64,000 nucleotides of DNA from Stygiobacter sp. RIFOXYC2_FULL_38_25 (GCA_001803165.1 MHAZ01000002.1:1-64000), one strand, 5' to 3'; positions 35,948-46,058 are shown, counted from the first letter of the stretch. Notes: generated by a model from the sequence alone, not told the origin. Program-made: numbers and translations.

Positions 35948-38224
35948 ATGAAGCAAAACTCATCTTATAGTATTCGAAAAGCATTATTTCTAATAGCATT
36001 TGTGCTTGGAATTTTGACTGGTCAAATAATAGCTCAAAGTACATCAGGCATAGTTTCTGGCGAGGTAAGGGACGCTGTTACAAAACAACCTCTTCCCGGT
36101 GCAAACATCATTATTGTTGGGACCAATATTGGTACAGCTAGCGATGTAAATGGATATTACGTTATTAAGAATGTAGCCGCCGGAAAATATATTCTAAAGT
36201 CATCTATGATTGGGTATGAGCCTTCAGCTTTTACAGATTTAATTATTAATCCAAATAGAAATCATACTGTTATATTCGAACTCCGCCCAGCAGTCATGGA
36301 AATGAGTGAAATAAATGTTACAGCGGATTATTTTTCTAAACCTACCGAAAACCCTGTTAGTTTCAGATCAATAACTCCGGAAGAAATTAGAAGATCGCCA
36401 GGTTCCGCAGAGGATATTTTCAGAGTAATGCAATCACTACCTGGGGTTGCAACTGCCGGCGCAAAAAGTGCACAGCTTATTGTAAGAGGAGGCAGCCCTG
36501 ATGAAAATCTAACTCTGATTGATAATATTGAAGTTTATAATCCAATTCATTTTGCCAGAACAGGAGAATCGATGGGAATTATAAGCATTGTTAATCCCGC
36601 CTTGCTGCAAAAAGTAGATTTTCTTACCGGCGGTTTTCCTGTCAAGTATAGTGATAAAATGTCTTCTGTCTTTGATATGACTTTGCGAGACGGCAATAAA
36701 GAAGTTTTTAATACTGATGCAAACTTGAATATAGCCGGTTTCGGAGTGATGTTAGATGGACCATTAATTGAAAATAGCAATATGGTTTTTTCTTTAAGAC
36801 GCGGATTTTTCGATATTCTTACGGGGATTTTGAATAAACCCACCGCGCCAAGTTATTATGATGCTGTTGGGAAAATATCTTACGATATAAATAATAAAAA
36901 TAGAATTAGTCTTGTTGGATTCTATTATTTAGACCAGATTGAGCGTGAAGGGTCAACCAAAGAAGAATCTTCATCATGGAGTAAGTATGATTACTTAACG
37001 CGTGATGATTATGGTGCAGCAATAGGAATTAATTGGCGTTCTTTAATTTCTAAAAACGCTTTTTCACTTGTAACAGCCTCATATACAAGTAACGGTTGGA
37101 ATACACTTCAAGGAACCGAAACCGACCGCACTTTAAAGGGTGATGATATTCGCGAAAACGAATTCACTTTGAAAGCAGAAGTAAATTATCAGCTAACTCC
37201 AAAACTCGAATTTAAGATTGGCGGGCAAATAAAATATATTGATTCACGAAATGATTCATGGAGTGCTGAAAGTACAACAAACAGCGGAATAATTATTCCA
37301 GCCAATACAATCTTTTATCACCCAGATCCAACAACAAAGTCATCATTGTTTTTGCAATCATCATTTCACATTTTTAGCCCCATTGTTATTTCAGCTGGTT
37401 TGCGTTATGATTATTTTGCACTTACATCAGAAAATAATATTAGTCCGAGGATTTCCCTTTCTTATAATTTTACGAATGGAACCACATTGAATCTTGCTTG
37501 GGGAAAATATTACCAATTGCCGGCAAGTTACCAAGTTGCGCCCGATCCACGCAACCTATTTTTAAAAAGTAGTTATGCCACTCATTATATTGCCGGACTT
37601 GAACAGCGATTAAGCAATGATACCAAGGCAAGTATTGAAATTTATCATAAAGAATTTTCAAATCTTATTGTTGATCCGGACATTTCAGATCTTCTTATAA
37701 ATACAGGCAGCGGTTATGCACAAGGAATTGAATTTGCACTACAAAAAAAATTTACCGATGGTTTTGTAGGAAGCGCTTCATATTCTTATTCTATATCAAA
37801 AAGAAGAGATTATGAATTCTTAGACCTCTACGATTTTGAATACGAAAGACCACACATAATAAATTTTATCTCCGGTCTCGAGGTCGGTTCGGGATGGCAA
37901 ATTGGAGCTAAGTTTCAATATGCTTCCGGCAACCCTTATACGCCCGCAATTGGAGTTGTAAAAAAAAATAATTCGTTCTATGTTGTTGAAGGTGCGAAAA
38001 ATTCTGCACGTTATCCCGATTATCATAAGTTGGATATTCGCATTGATAAGCAATTTGTTTTTGATACTTGGTCGTTCTCGGTCTATCTTGATTTATGGAA
38101 TGTGTATAACAGAGATAACGTAAGTTCCTACTCTTTCAAAGCAGACGCTAACGGGGAATTGACTTCCACACCAAGATATGATTTTGGAATTACGCCTATT
38201 CTCGGGTTCACCGCTAAATTTTGA
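35948..38224 (+). CDS. TonB-dependent outer membrane receptor
   Basis: 758-residue receptor. The signal peptide ends IIAQS. A CarboxypepD_reg-like domain (SGEVRDAVTKQPLPGANIII, residues 35-115) is followed by a plug domain (EDIFRVMQSLPGVATAGAKS, then VRGGSPDENLTLIDNIEVYN) and a 22-strand-type barrel ending FTAKF. No SusD partner is adjacent, so it is not a typical SusCD pair. The start at ATG 35948 has a GAGAAGGA site. The ligand is unknown. Confidence 0.92.
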   Translation: MKQNSSYSIRKALFLIAFVLGILTGQIIAQSTSGIVSGEVRDAVTKQPLPGANIIIVGTNIGTASDVNGYYVIKNVAAGKYILKSSMIGYEPSAFTDLIINPNRNHTVIFELRPAVMEMSEINVTADYFSKPTENPVSFRSITPEEIRRSPGSAEDIFRVMQSLPGVATAGAKSAQLIVRGGSPDENLTLIDNIEVYNPIHFARTGESMGIISIVNPALLQKVDFLTGGFPVKYSDKMSSVFDMTLRDGNKEVFNTDANLNIAGFGVMLDGPLIENSNMVFSLRRGFFDILTGILNKPTAPSYYDAVGKISYDINNKNRISLVGFYYLDQIEREGSTKEESSSWSKYDYLTRDDYGAAIGINWRSLISKNAFSLVTASYTSNGWNTLQGTETDRTLKGDDIRENEFTLKAEVNYQLTPKLEFKIGGQIKYIDSRNDSWSAESTTNSGIIIPANTIFYHPDPTTKSSLFLQSSFHIFSPIVISAGLRYDYFALTSENNISPRISLSYNFTNGTTLNLAWGKYYQLPASYQVAPDPRNLFLKSSYATHYIAGLEQRLSNDTKASIEIYHKEFSNLIVDPDISDLLINTGSGYAQGIEFALQKKFTDGFVGSASYSYSISKRRDYEFLDLYDFEYERPHIINFISGLEVGSGWQIGAKFQYASGNPYTPAIGVVKKNNSFYVVEGAKNSARYPDYHKLDIRIDKQFVFDTWSFSVYLDLWNVYNRDNVSSYSFKADANGELTSTPRYDFGITPILGFTAKF

Positions 38225-38413
38225 AATTGGGAAAGGCGTCTCTAATTCAACAACACAAACGCGGGGGAATTGGAAATTCGATGAAAAGATAAAGGTAAAC
38301 TGGCTTCAATTTGTATTTTTCCGTTATTTTACCAAACAACTTGAATCCTTTTTGTGGTTTGGTTACTTGCCAATTACGCAAAGGATTTACACGTCGACAG
38401 AGGAGCTGATCAA

Positions 38414-40537
38414 ATGAAAAATGTTCAACGTAGACGCTCAAGACTCAACTTCATAATACTAAGTATTTTTATCACCCTCACTTTTGGAATCATACTTGCA
38501 GGTTATTTTTATTATCACAAGCATCGTAATCGCCTAGAGTTTGAAATTAAAAAACAATTACTATCAATTTCAAAATATAAGTCCGATCAAATTTCAAATT
38601 GGATAGGCGACCGTTTGCGGAGTGCAGAAATTATCTCCCGAGCAAATCCTATAAATAGCTCACTGCAACAATACGTAATTAATTCAAATGAATTAATAAG
38701 TCAAAAAAATGCCACCAGTATGCTGGATGCTTATAGAAAATGTTATTCCTTCGAATCGATTTCATTTGTTGATCCTAATTTTAAACAAATTTTAAATATA
38801 CCCTTAAACAAAATGACAACTGATTCATTCGACAAAAAAAATGGATCAACTGCCATTGCAAGCAAGAAAGTTCTGTTTTCGGATATTCACAAGAATGAAA
38901 TGAACGGCAACACCGAAATTGACATACATGTACCAATGCTGAAAATAAGCGGGCGTGACACAACCCTTGTTGGCTCACTAATTTGTTCAATCGATCCGCT
39001 CGAATTCCTATGTCCATTAATTTTAAGTTGGCCTACATTGAGTAATACCGGTGAATCGTTTATTGTTAGACATGAGGGAAATAATCTGGTCTATCTAAGC
39101 GAACTTAGGTTTCACAAAAACGCAACCTTAAATTTTATACAACCCGACACAGATAAAAACTTACCGGCGGCAATGGCTGCTGATGGCAAGGAAGGAATTG
39201 TAGAGGGAAGAGATTACCGCGGTGTTGAGGTCTTAGCGGCTATTAGGCACATACCAAACACACCTTGGTTCTTAGTATCGAAAGAGGATAAAGACGAGAT
39301 ATATGCACCACTTAAAAGAAGCACTTACATTGCAACTATTGTAACTTTCTTATTACTTATATCATCTGGTTCGATTACTGGTTTTTTTCTGAGAAAAAAT
39401 AATCTATTATTTTATAAAGAACTTTATCAGGCCGAATTAGAAAAAAACATATTGAAGCAGCATTTTAATTATCTAATTAAATATGCAAACGATATTATTT
39501 TACTTTTGAATCAAGATGGTATCATTGTGGAAGCTAATGACAAAGCTATCAGTACTTATGGCTATACAAAAGAAGAATTACTCGGCAAGAATATCAAGGA
39601 TTTACTTGATACAGCTTCAAGAGATAGTGTGTTTGAACAGATGACCGAGGTTTATCGTAGCGGTGGCTTGCTTTTGGAAAACATTCATAAAAAGAAAGAT
39701 GGAACTCTTTTCCCGGTAGAGATAAGTGCGAGAGTAATTGAAATAGAAAATGTGAAGTATTATCAAGGAATTATTCGCGATATAACGGAAAGAAAAAAAG
39801 ATGAAGAAATGTTGACAGCAGCTTTGGTCAAAGCTCAGGCTTCCGATAAATTGAAATCTGAGTTCCTATCTCAGATGTCTCATGAAGTAAGAACTCCGTT
39901 GAATGCAGTTCTTGGTTTTTCAAGTTTTATTAAGTCAGAATTTGAAGATAAATTAGGAAAGGAATATTTAGATGTTTTTAGCGGTATAGAACATGGGTGT
40001 AAAAGAATAACAAAAACAATGGATTCCATCTTAAATATATCGCAGCTATATGCCGGAACATTTGATCTTCAAATAATTAGGGTTGATTTAGGTGGATATA
40101 TTATTCCCAAACTTATAACGGAATATTCTTTAGCCGCAAACGCAAAGAATCTTGAATTCCGTTTTAGGAATTTGGTCAAAGACTCAACTGTATCTTCCGA
40201 TCAATATTGTGTTGAACAAATCTTTTCTAATTTGATTGATAATTCAATTAAGTTTACAGACAAAGGATTTGTTGAAGTCCGAATTTTGAAAGATGCATCG
40301 AACGTAATAGTAGAAATAGAGGACAGCGGAATTGGTATCTCAAATGAGTTTATACCAAAATTATTTGAACCGTTTGTTCAAGAGGACCGCGGTTATTCAA
40401 GAAAATATGAAGGCAATGGTTTAGGTCTTGCGTTAGCTAAAAAATATTGTGAGGTGAACAATGCGGTTATTGAAGTGGAAAGTGAAAAGAATGTCGGTTC
40501 AACTTTTAGAGTAAAATTTAATGAACGGATTGTGTGA
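38414..40537 (+). CDS. PAS sensor histidine kinase
   Basis: 707-residue membrane kinase. It has a first membrane span (residues 12-32), a periplasmic Cache-like sensor (40-300), a second span near 308-328, a PAS domain (DGIIVEANDKAISTYGYTKE), a HisKA domain with phospho-His in MSHEVRTPLNAVLGFS, and a HATPase with N-box FSNLIDNSIKF, DSGIGIS and GNGLGLALAKKY. The chosen start has AGAGGAG 8 nt upstream. No receiver domain gene adjoins it. Its catalytic core is close to that of the kinase at 49344-51653. Confidence 0.9.
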   Translation: MKNVQRRRSRLNFIILSIFITLTFGIILAGYFYYHKHRNRLEFEIKKQLLSISKYKSDQISNWIGDRLRSAEIISRANPINSSLQQYVINSNELISQKNATSMLDAYRKCYSFESISFVDPNFKQILNIPLNKMTTDSFDKKNGSTAIASKKVLFSDIHKNEMNGNTEIDIHVPMLKISGRDTTLVGSLICSIDPLEFLCPLILSWPTLSNTGESFIVRHEGNNLVYLSELRFHKNATLNFIQPDTDKNLPAAMAADGKEGIVEGRDYRGVEVLAAIRHIPNTPWFLVSKEDKDEIYAPLKRSTYIATIVTFLLLISSGSITGFFLRKNNLLFYKELYQAELEKNILKQHFNYLIKYANDIILLLNQDGIIVEANDKAISTYGYTKEELLGKNIKDLLDTASRDSVFEQMTEVYRSGGLLLENIHKKKDGTLFPVEISARVIEIENVKYYQGIIRDITERKKDEEMLTAALVKAQASDKLKSEFLSQMSHEVRTPLNAVLGFSSFIKSEFEDKLGKEYLDVFSGIEHGCKRITKTMDSILNISQLYAGTFDLQIIRVDLGGYIIPKLITEYSLAANAKNLEFRFRNLVKDSTVSSDQYCVEQIFSNLIDNSIKFTDKGFVEVRILKDASNVIVEIEDSGIGISNEFIPKLFEPFVQEDRGYSRKYEGNGLGLALAKKYCEVNNAVIEVESEKNVGSTFRVKFNERIV

Positions 40538-40658
40538 GTAAGGTGAAGCCTGTTAAAGTTTACTAAATACTATTTAATTAACAAGTCCTATTGTCTGTTG
40601 CGCCTATGCTGCAATATCAGAACTATTCTTTTCTGAGCCAGCCCTCCCGGTCTATCTT

Positions 40659-41045
40659 TTAATCAGCATCTTTATTTTTACCGCTAATTATTTCATAAAA
40701 TTCATCAACAATTTCATCATTATAGTCCTTATGATATTCTTTCTTCATTCCATAATCCGTAAGCACATAATGAACATCCGGTTCTACACCAACATTATTA
40801 AGACAGCTTTTTGCACATTTTAAAACACAACCATCTATTGCAATTATTCTTCTGCCGGATTGTGCTAACTTTACAAGTGGTTTTACATTCCCGCCAACAC
40901 CAGCAATGCAAGACATTTCGGCTAAACCGGCTCTATCCATTTTTACGGCAACATCGTTTGCAAGTTGAGCAATATTACTGCACCCGGAACATGAATATAC
41001 CAGCGGCTTTTTATGACCGGAAGGTCTTTCTTTAGTTGAAGTCAA
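40659..41045 (-). CDS. DGC-domain putative zinc-binding protein
   Basis: 128-residue cysteine-rich protein with YSCSGCSNIAQLANDVA near the N-terminus and the name-giving motif IAIDGCVLKCAKSCL. This family (DGC domain, often called putative zinc-binding protein) occurs near redox and heavy-metal genes, with unknown function. It converges with the kinase gene to its left and lies 58 bp beyond a GATase gene on the same strand. Confidence 0.82.
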   Translation of the reverse strand: MTSTKERPSGHKKPLVYSCSGCSNIAQLANDVAVKMDRAGLAEMSCIAGVGGNVKPLVKLAQSGRRIIAIDGCVLKCAKSCLNNVGVEPDVHYVLTDYGMKKEYHKDYNDEIVDEFYEIISGKNKDAD

Positions 41046-41103
41046 TTATTTTTCCGTTGTTAATTATAGTTAAAAGTGAGATTCAATCATCAATTCACAA
41101 GTT

Positions 41104-41805
41104 TTACAATTCCGTTAAACGGTTCAAAATCTTAAACATCATCTTATTACAGTTCGCAATATTTTGAATACCAGCTTGAATTTGATTGCTTGTCTGAATG
41201 TATTCACCTTTTATTAATTCCTTTTCTCCGTGCTTCATTAATTGTTCAACCGATAGTTTTGTAACTTCAAGGTGAAATTGGAGTCCTAAAACTTTTTCCT
41301 TATAAACGAAGGCTTGATTTTTACAGCACTCATTATAAAATAAAAGTTTAGAATTCTGGGGTAGATCAAACGTGTCTCCATGCCAACAGAATACGATTGA
41401 AGTTTCTGCAGAACCGCTGAAAATGAAAGATTGCTTCCCTTGTTCCGTAAGTTGAATTGGGAACCAGCCAATTTCTTTGTATTCGTTTGGGTATACATCT
41501 TCTCCTAAAACATCGGCTATTAATTGAGCGCCTAAGCAAATACCAATAACAACTTTGTTTTCATTTATGGCTTTCTTAATAAATTCCTTTTCTGGTTTAA
41601 GCCATGGGTATTTTGCTTCATCGTTTATACTCATCGGTCCGCCCATTACAATGAGCCAATCGATAGATTGTAAATCGGGAAGTAAAGGGCTTTCATAAAA
41701 CTTGGTTGCCGAAAGAGAGTGTCCGTTTTGCAACGCCCATTCTTCGATGCATCCCAAACCTTCAAATGTTACGTGTTGGAAATAATGAATATGTAATGAT
41801 TTCAT
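41104..41805 (-). CDS. class I glutamine amidotransferase domain protein
   Basis: 233-residue stand-alone GATase1. The oxyanion-strand motif GGPMSIND, the nucleophile Cys in VIGICLGAQLIADVLG, and the His/Glu pair in GLQFHLEVT complete the triad. It resembles GMP synthase-like GATases and gamma-glutamyl hydrolases, without a synthetase domain. Substrate unknown. It lies upstream of the DGC gene with about the same promoter region. Confidence 0.88.
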   Translation of the reverse strand: MKSLHIHYFQHVTFEGLGCIEEWALQNGHSLSATKFYESPLLPDLQSIDWLIVMGGPMSINDEAKYPWLKPEKEFIKKAINENKVVIGICLGAQLIADVLGEDVYPNEYKEIGWFPIQLTEQGKQSFIFSGSAETSIVFCWHGDTFDLPQNSKLLFYNECCKNQAFVYKEKVLGLQFHLEVTKLSVEQLMKHGEKELIKGEYIQTSNQIQAGIQNIANCNKMMFKILNRLTEL

Positions 41806-42092
41806 TTCACCTCTTTGAATTCATCCCAATAATAGTTGTTTGGATATTTTCTTTCTCTTTTAGCAGAATATGAAATTCAAGATAAAATTTGTTTTCATAA
41901 AAAATTCCATTTCACTTTTCATAATATTTTAATCTGTTGAACGGCGATATTTTTTTCAATCGCTCTACGTTCGACTAAGAAAAATTACGGAGTATAATAA
42001 AAGTTATCCATATTTGTACTTAACCAGAGGGGCATTTCCTAAAAAAAATATTAGTGATTAATTATCATGTACCTAAAATACTAATAATATAA
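41806..42092. other. intergenic region
   Basis: About 290 bp with no gene that I can support. It must contain the promoter of the GATase/DGC genes on the minus strand. Confidence 0.4.
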
Positions 42093-42124
42093 AATCCCTT
42101 ACCAATCGAAATTGATAAGGGATT
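42093..42124 (-). terminator. terminator of the NOR-like operon
   Basis: The stem AATCCCTTA / TAAGGGATT, followed on the minus strand by TTTT, 27 bp beyond the stop codon of the heme-copper subunit gene. Confidence 0.8.
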
Positions 42125-42150
42125 GAAATCAAACGGATAATTCTTTAATT

Positions 42151-43779
42151 CTATTTCTCAGTAGGTAATAAATCAGTTGTCTTCAATCTAGATGGCATAA
42201 AGATTTCAATCACACCTCTCAAACCTACACTCATTACAATGTTATAGAAGAAAGCCAAAAATGCGAGAAGAAGAAGCGAGCCAGAAATTGCCGCCAATAT
42301 CATATAAAGATTGAATTCTCCGTTTGAGTATATAGTTCTGCGTAGCATTCCTCTTAAGCCTGCCATGCCCATAAAGGCGCCCATTCCAATTCCACCAAGA
42401 AGATGTGCCCAAAAATGAAAGCTCACTAATTTTTCGCTATAAAGTTTAGCGCCGTTAGTAAGAATTGGGAATAAAAAATATACTGCTGAATATAATGTCA
42501 TTGTCAATCCTATTAAGACTGCAACGTGAACGTGAGGACCAACAATCCACTGAGTGTTATGTAAAATTCTATTCAATCCTAAATCAGCTTGCATAATACC
42601 GGCTGGAACTGCAAGAGCAAATCCGAGTAAGCCGCCAAGTAAAAATTTTAACGGGTGACTCATTTTTAATGGTCTAGCACTCCAAAGAGTTGCAAGTGTA
42701 ATAAAGAAAGCCAAGCCTTGAGTAATGAGTTCAAACGCTGTTACCATTTCACCTGATAGAATTTTCAAAATACCCGGCTGTGCTTGATCCGACATTAAAT
42801 GATGCGACCAAACAGTCCAACTAACAACCATTTCAATGAATAAAGCTGCACGAGCCCAGTTTTCCATAAATAATTTTTTGCCCGTAATTAATGTTGCAAG
42901 TAAATACCAAGTTCCGGCAACAAATATTAAAACTAGTCCATCGGCAATTAAATCAAGTCCCCACCAAAACCAATTTTTATACAATAATGCATCAACAGCT
43001 GAATGTTTAAGACTAACTCCAAACAATTCTGCAACCATATAGATTAAGATTAGAACGCCGGTGAATAAAATAACGACGGCATTAAAAGCTGTGTCAACAG
43101 TACCTCTTGCAATTGCAGCAACGGGCAGAGAAACTAAATGTTCTTTTTTCTTTTTGGAAAATAGATTTGATAAACCGCTTAAGCCGAGTGCAGATTTTAT
43201 TAGTGCAGAGCCTGGTTGTTTTTCCCATCCAGCCGGTGTAAATGTAATCGTCTTAAAAATATTTATTACAAAGAGAGCGGTACCGACCATAACAAGCGCA
43301 ATCCCAACAATAAAGAATGTTCCACCTAAAACGCTAAACTGGGAAAAGTCTGCCGGCAAAGGCCAGTAAAGTGTATAGAGAGGGGAATAGTGAGATACAA
43401 ATCCCGCGAACCAAAATACAAAGGTGCCGATTGTAATTAACCAAAAAGTCCAGTTACCTAATTTGATACTCCACAAGGGTTTCTTCATTAAAAATGGAAC
43501 AAGAAAAAGAAAGGCGCCAAAGACTATTGCATATGTAGAGCCAAAAATTCCAACGAGAGGATGTGCTGTCATTATTGCAAAAAACTGTTCCTGACTTACA
43601 CCTAAAGCAAGACTTGGATTAACTTCGAATAATCTCATCAACATTCCTTCAATAACAACAACTCCGTAATAGATTAAGCCAACTACAACAAAGCGCAAAG
43701 TTAATTTTTGCATCGGCGTTAATGAGTTGGGTTTAAATAAACCTTGTGTGCCGTTTGTTAATGTTTGTATTAAGCTCAT
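42151..43779 (-). CDS. heme-copper oxidase/NO reductase-like catalytic subunit
   Basis: 542-residue membrane protein with about 12-14 spans. Low-spin heme ligands are His73 (TAHPLVGIFG) and His418; the high-spin heme ligand is His416 (VGPHVHVAV). The metal-B His pair is His326-His327 (VWSHHLMSD). The helix that should supply the third metal-B His reads FWWGLDLIADGLVLIF, with Asp276 where cNOR and oxidases have His, and Asp280 where cNOR has its Glu. This pattern suggests one of the divergent NO-reductase families (a gNOR-like type) and not an O2 reductase; that is inference. It is downstream of a CuA-less subunit II. Confidence 0.85.
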   Translation of the reverse strand: MSLIQTLTNGTQGLFKPNSLTPMQKLTLRFVVVGLIYYGVVVIEGMLMRLFEVNPSLALGVSQEQFFAIMTAHPLVGIFGSTYAIVFGAFLFLVPFLMKKPLWSIKLGNWTFWLITIGTFVFWFAGFVSHYSPLYTLYWPLPADFSQFSVLGGTFFIVGIALVMVGTALFVINIFKTITFTPAGWEKQPGSALIKSALGLSGLSNLFSKKKKEHLVSLPVAAIARGTVDTAFNAVVILFTGVLILIYMVAELFGVSLKHSAVDALLYKNWFWWGLDLIADGLVLIFVAGTWYLLATLITGKKLFMENWARAALFIEMVVSWTVWSHHLMSDQAQPGILKILSGEMVTAFELITQGLAFFITLATLWSARPLKMSHPLKFLLGGLLGFALAVPAGIMQADLGLNRILHNTQWIVGPHVHVAVLIGLTMTLYSAVYFLFPILTNGAKLYSEKLVSFHFWAHLLGGIGMGAFMGMAGLRGMLRRTIYSNGEFNLYMILAAISGSLLLLAFLAFFYNIVMSVGLRGVIEIFMPSRLKTTDLLPTEK

Positions 43780-43809
43780 TTTTAAATTCCTATTAAATTG
43801 TAAAATTTT

Positions 43810-44358
43810 TTATTCAACCACTTCAACGGCATCTCTCACAATCATGTTAATTCCTTTAGGTCCCGAATATTCTGTTGAACGAATGGAATAAACAGCTGGG
43901 CGGTCGAATAGCCATAGTATATCATTGTTATGAGCGGGAATTACTTGCATCTGAAATACCATTGAGTTGTCGCTTCTGAATAATCCGAAACCATAAGTTA
44001 AATCCTTAGATTCAACTACAAATTTTACTTTCTCATTTTTTGTTATTGTTAGTTTATTAGAAGGAAGTTGAAACTTATGATTAGCCATGGTAATATGAAA
44101 TTCCTTATCAGCTTTAATCTCCGCTCGGTTTAAGTCCATTGCTTTCCAAGGAATTGTTTCATGGGTAACAATGTGAAGAGAGACTCCAATAAGTATTAGA
44201 AATCCAACGAAAGAATAAAACAGTACCGGCTTGATTTCTTTGCCGGAACCATTTCTTGTTACCTTGTAAGCAAACCATCCCATTAAAGCCATAATAGCGA
44301 GGACGTAAAAAGTATAGGCAATGGTTTGTCCTGTTAGTACAATGTTTGAATCAATCAT
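43810..44358 (-). CDS. subunit II-like cupredoxin lacking CuA ligands
   Basis: 182-residue protein with two N-terminal spans (residues 10-32 and 46-64) and a cupredoxin-fold periplasmic domain. At the CuA site, where cytochrome oxidases have CxxxCxxxHxxM, the sequence is STEYSGPKGINM: both Cys are Ser, the His is missing, and only Met172 remains. The earlier His ligand is also replaced (DLTYGFGLF). So it cannot hold CuA. It is 30 bp upstream of the catalytic subunit and is clearly its partner. Confidence 0.88.
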   Translation of the reverse strand: MIDSNIVLTGQTIAYTFYVLAIMALMGWFAYKVTRNGSGKEIKPVLFYSFVGFLILIGVSLHIVTHETIPWKAMDLNRAEIKADKEFHITMANHKFQLPSNKLTITKNEKVKFVVESKDLTYGFGLFRSDNSMVFQMQVIPAHNNDILWLFDRPAVYSIRSTEYSGPKGINMIVRDAVEVVE

Positions 44359-44451
44359 AACTCCGCCTTTTTTGTTTTTGAATTCATTTGATTAATACCT
44401 TAGAGTATTATTACATAATAAAAAATATTAATCATGTAATTTTCTTTATGG

Positions 44452-44916
44452 TCAAAATTTTTCTCCTTTTGATTCTCTAATATGACTTCCAACTGATCTG
44501 ATTCTACCCCACATAGAGAAGAAAAAAATAATTATACCTAATACTTGTCCGAGTGCGGAAATTGTAAGTAAGAATTTTAGAAGTTCGTTATGCAAGACAA
44601 AGGCAGAAATAACTTGGGAAACAAATCTTATAAGAGTTGAAATGGTAATTATAAAATATGTAGCAAGAATAAGATCGGGTTTGTAGAGTTTGTCCTCTTT
44701 ATCTGGGCGTGGAAAAAACCACAATGCCACACCCATAATCATCATCATTACCGAGCCGATAAGAATTATGTGTGTATGAGCAGAAACGATATCTGTGTGA
44801 GGCCACTCTCCAAAATAATTTCTTGCAATTAATGAATATAGACCGGAAATGATTCCTATTAAAAGAAAAATTATACTGGTCTTAACGAAATACCTTACTG
44901 TTGAAAACATAAGCAT
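44452..44916 (-). CDS. small heme-copper-like membrane protein
   Basis: 154-residue protein with four spans. The segment IVSAHTHIILIGSVMMMIMG resembles the HxH helix of heme-copper oxidase subunit I and of NnrS-like proteins, with His residues placed to bind heme. It is too short to be a complete oxidase. It lies upstream of the NOR-like genes on the same strand, so an accessory role in NO or heme handling is likely but unproven. Confidence 0.68.
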   Translation of the reverse strand: MLMFSTVRYFVKTSIIFLLIGIISGLYSLIARNYFGEWPHTDIVSAHTHIILIGSVMMMIMGVALWFFPRPDKEDKLYKPDLILATYFIITISTLIRFVSQVISAFVLHNELLKFLLTISALGQVLGIIIFFFSMWGRIRSVGSHIRESKGEKF

Positions 44917-44951
44917 TTCTCAATATGTTTTACTTAAAAGCATTTTTCTAC

Positions 44952-45251
44952 TTACTCTTTATCAATAATCACTTCATAAAATTTTGCGGAAACTGAACCT
45001 TCTAACAACGGTTTTAACTTGGCAAATGCTTCCGCTCGTTCTTTGCTGGTATGCATTGCCATAAATGTTTTTTCATTGTGGTGTTTAACCAGAGCTACAA
45101 ATCCTTCTTTACCCCTAGTCATCATTAGTAACTGTCTGGAAATAAATCCGTCAAAATTTTTATAAACGCTGTTTGACCACTTGAACCATGCTAGAAACTC
45201 GGCTTCTTTGCCAGTTTTTATTTGTGGGAATTCGATAGTGTTGATAAACAT
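44952..45251 (-). CDS. ABM-domain protein
   Basis: 99-residue dimeric ferredoxin-like protein of the antibiotic biosynthesis monooxygenase/heme-degrading superfamily: FINTIEFPQIKTGKEAEFLA, DGFISRQLLMMTRGKEGFVA, and TSKERAEAFAKLKP. Members include IsdG-like heme oxygenases and small oxygenases; the residues for either are not diagnostic here. It is 35 bp upstream of the previous gene, inside the NOR-like cluster. Confidence 0.75.
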   Translation of the reverse strand: MFINTIEFPQIKTGKEAEFLAWFKWSNSVYKNFDGFISRQLLMMTRGKEGFVALVKHHNEKTFMAMHTSKERAEAFAKLKPLLEGSVSAKFYEVIIDKE

Positions 45252-45443
45252 ATTATTTCCTCATTCTTCAATTAATTGATAATTGCTTCCTATTTTCTGA
45301 ATTCGATGCTTTGATTCCGGGAAGCCATCTGATCAAGTAAATGATTACTAAACTTATTCGATTAAAATCAAAAGAGCTACATAATTCAGTTTCAATTAAG
45401 AATGTTCCCCCTCATTTGGAGGAGGAACAAAATCTACAATCAA

Positions 45444-46058
45444 CTAATGCGCATGAGCTTCGGAACCCTCTTCTCCATGAGCCGCGCCAGATTTTAACTG
45501 ATAAACCTTTTCAACATAGTGAACATATTCAACATAAGCTTTCACATATTCTCTTCCGGCTTCTACATTGCTAGGATCGAAATTCCTTTTCCCTTTAACA
45601 CTCATATAAAGCGGATGTAATCCTTCATGAATTGCATCGTCTAAGAATTTTATTAATTCCTTTGGTGAACCGGTTTCAATAGCTTTATCTGCTGCCGGTA
45701 TAGCAGGACCCAAATCACGTCCGGCTGGTTTAATACCGGTATAAGGGGCACCTTCTCCAGCTCTGTGAACACGGACTAGAGTTTCAAAGAAATACATGTC
45801 CGCGAATTCCTTCGCTTGCGGTGATAATTTGCGTACTTCAAGGGTTTTGTTGAAGGAAGTGATGATTTCTTCTTGATATTCTTGCTTCACCCAGATGAGA
45901 ACCAACTTAACATTTCCAGATTCAAGTGCTTTGCGGGCATCTTTTACTACTGGTCCGTCTAATCCGTCGCAATGTGCAAATGATTGTGTTGATGAAATGA
46001 AAATGAAAACTGCGGTAACTGCCAACAGTTTCACAAGTTTTGAAATTGTAAATAACAT
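45444..46058 (-). CDS. DUF6448-family secreted protein
   Basis: 204-residue protein with a signal peptide ending SFAHC and the conserved mature start HCDGLDGPVVKDARKAL, followed by SGNVKLVLIWVKQEYQEEI. The C-terminus is His-rich (HGEEGSEAHAH), which suggests metal binding. The ATG at 46058 is set by a perfect site AAGGAGATATACC. It lies between the NOR-like cluster and a Crp/Fnr regulator, with a candidate Fnr box 55 bp upstream. Function unknown; probably periplasmic. Confidence 0.82.
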   Translation of the reverse strand: MLFTISKLVKLLAVTAVFIFISSTQSFAHCDGLDGPVVKDARKALESGNVKLVLIWVKQEYQEEIITSFNKTLEVRKLSPQAKEFADMYFFETLVRVHRAGEGAPYTGIKPAGRDLGPAIPAADKAIETGSPKELIKFLDDAIHEGLHPLYMSVKGKRNFDPSNVEAGREYVKAYVEYVHYVEKVYQLKSGAAHGEEGSEAHAH

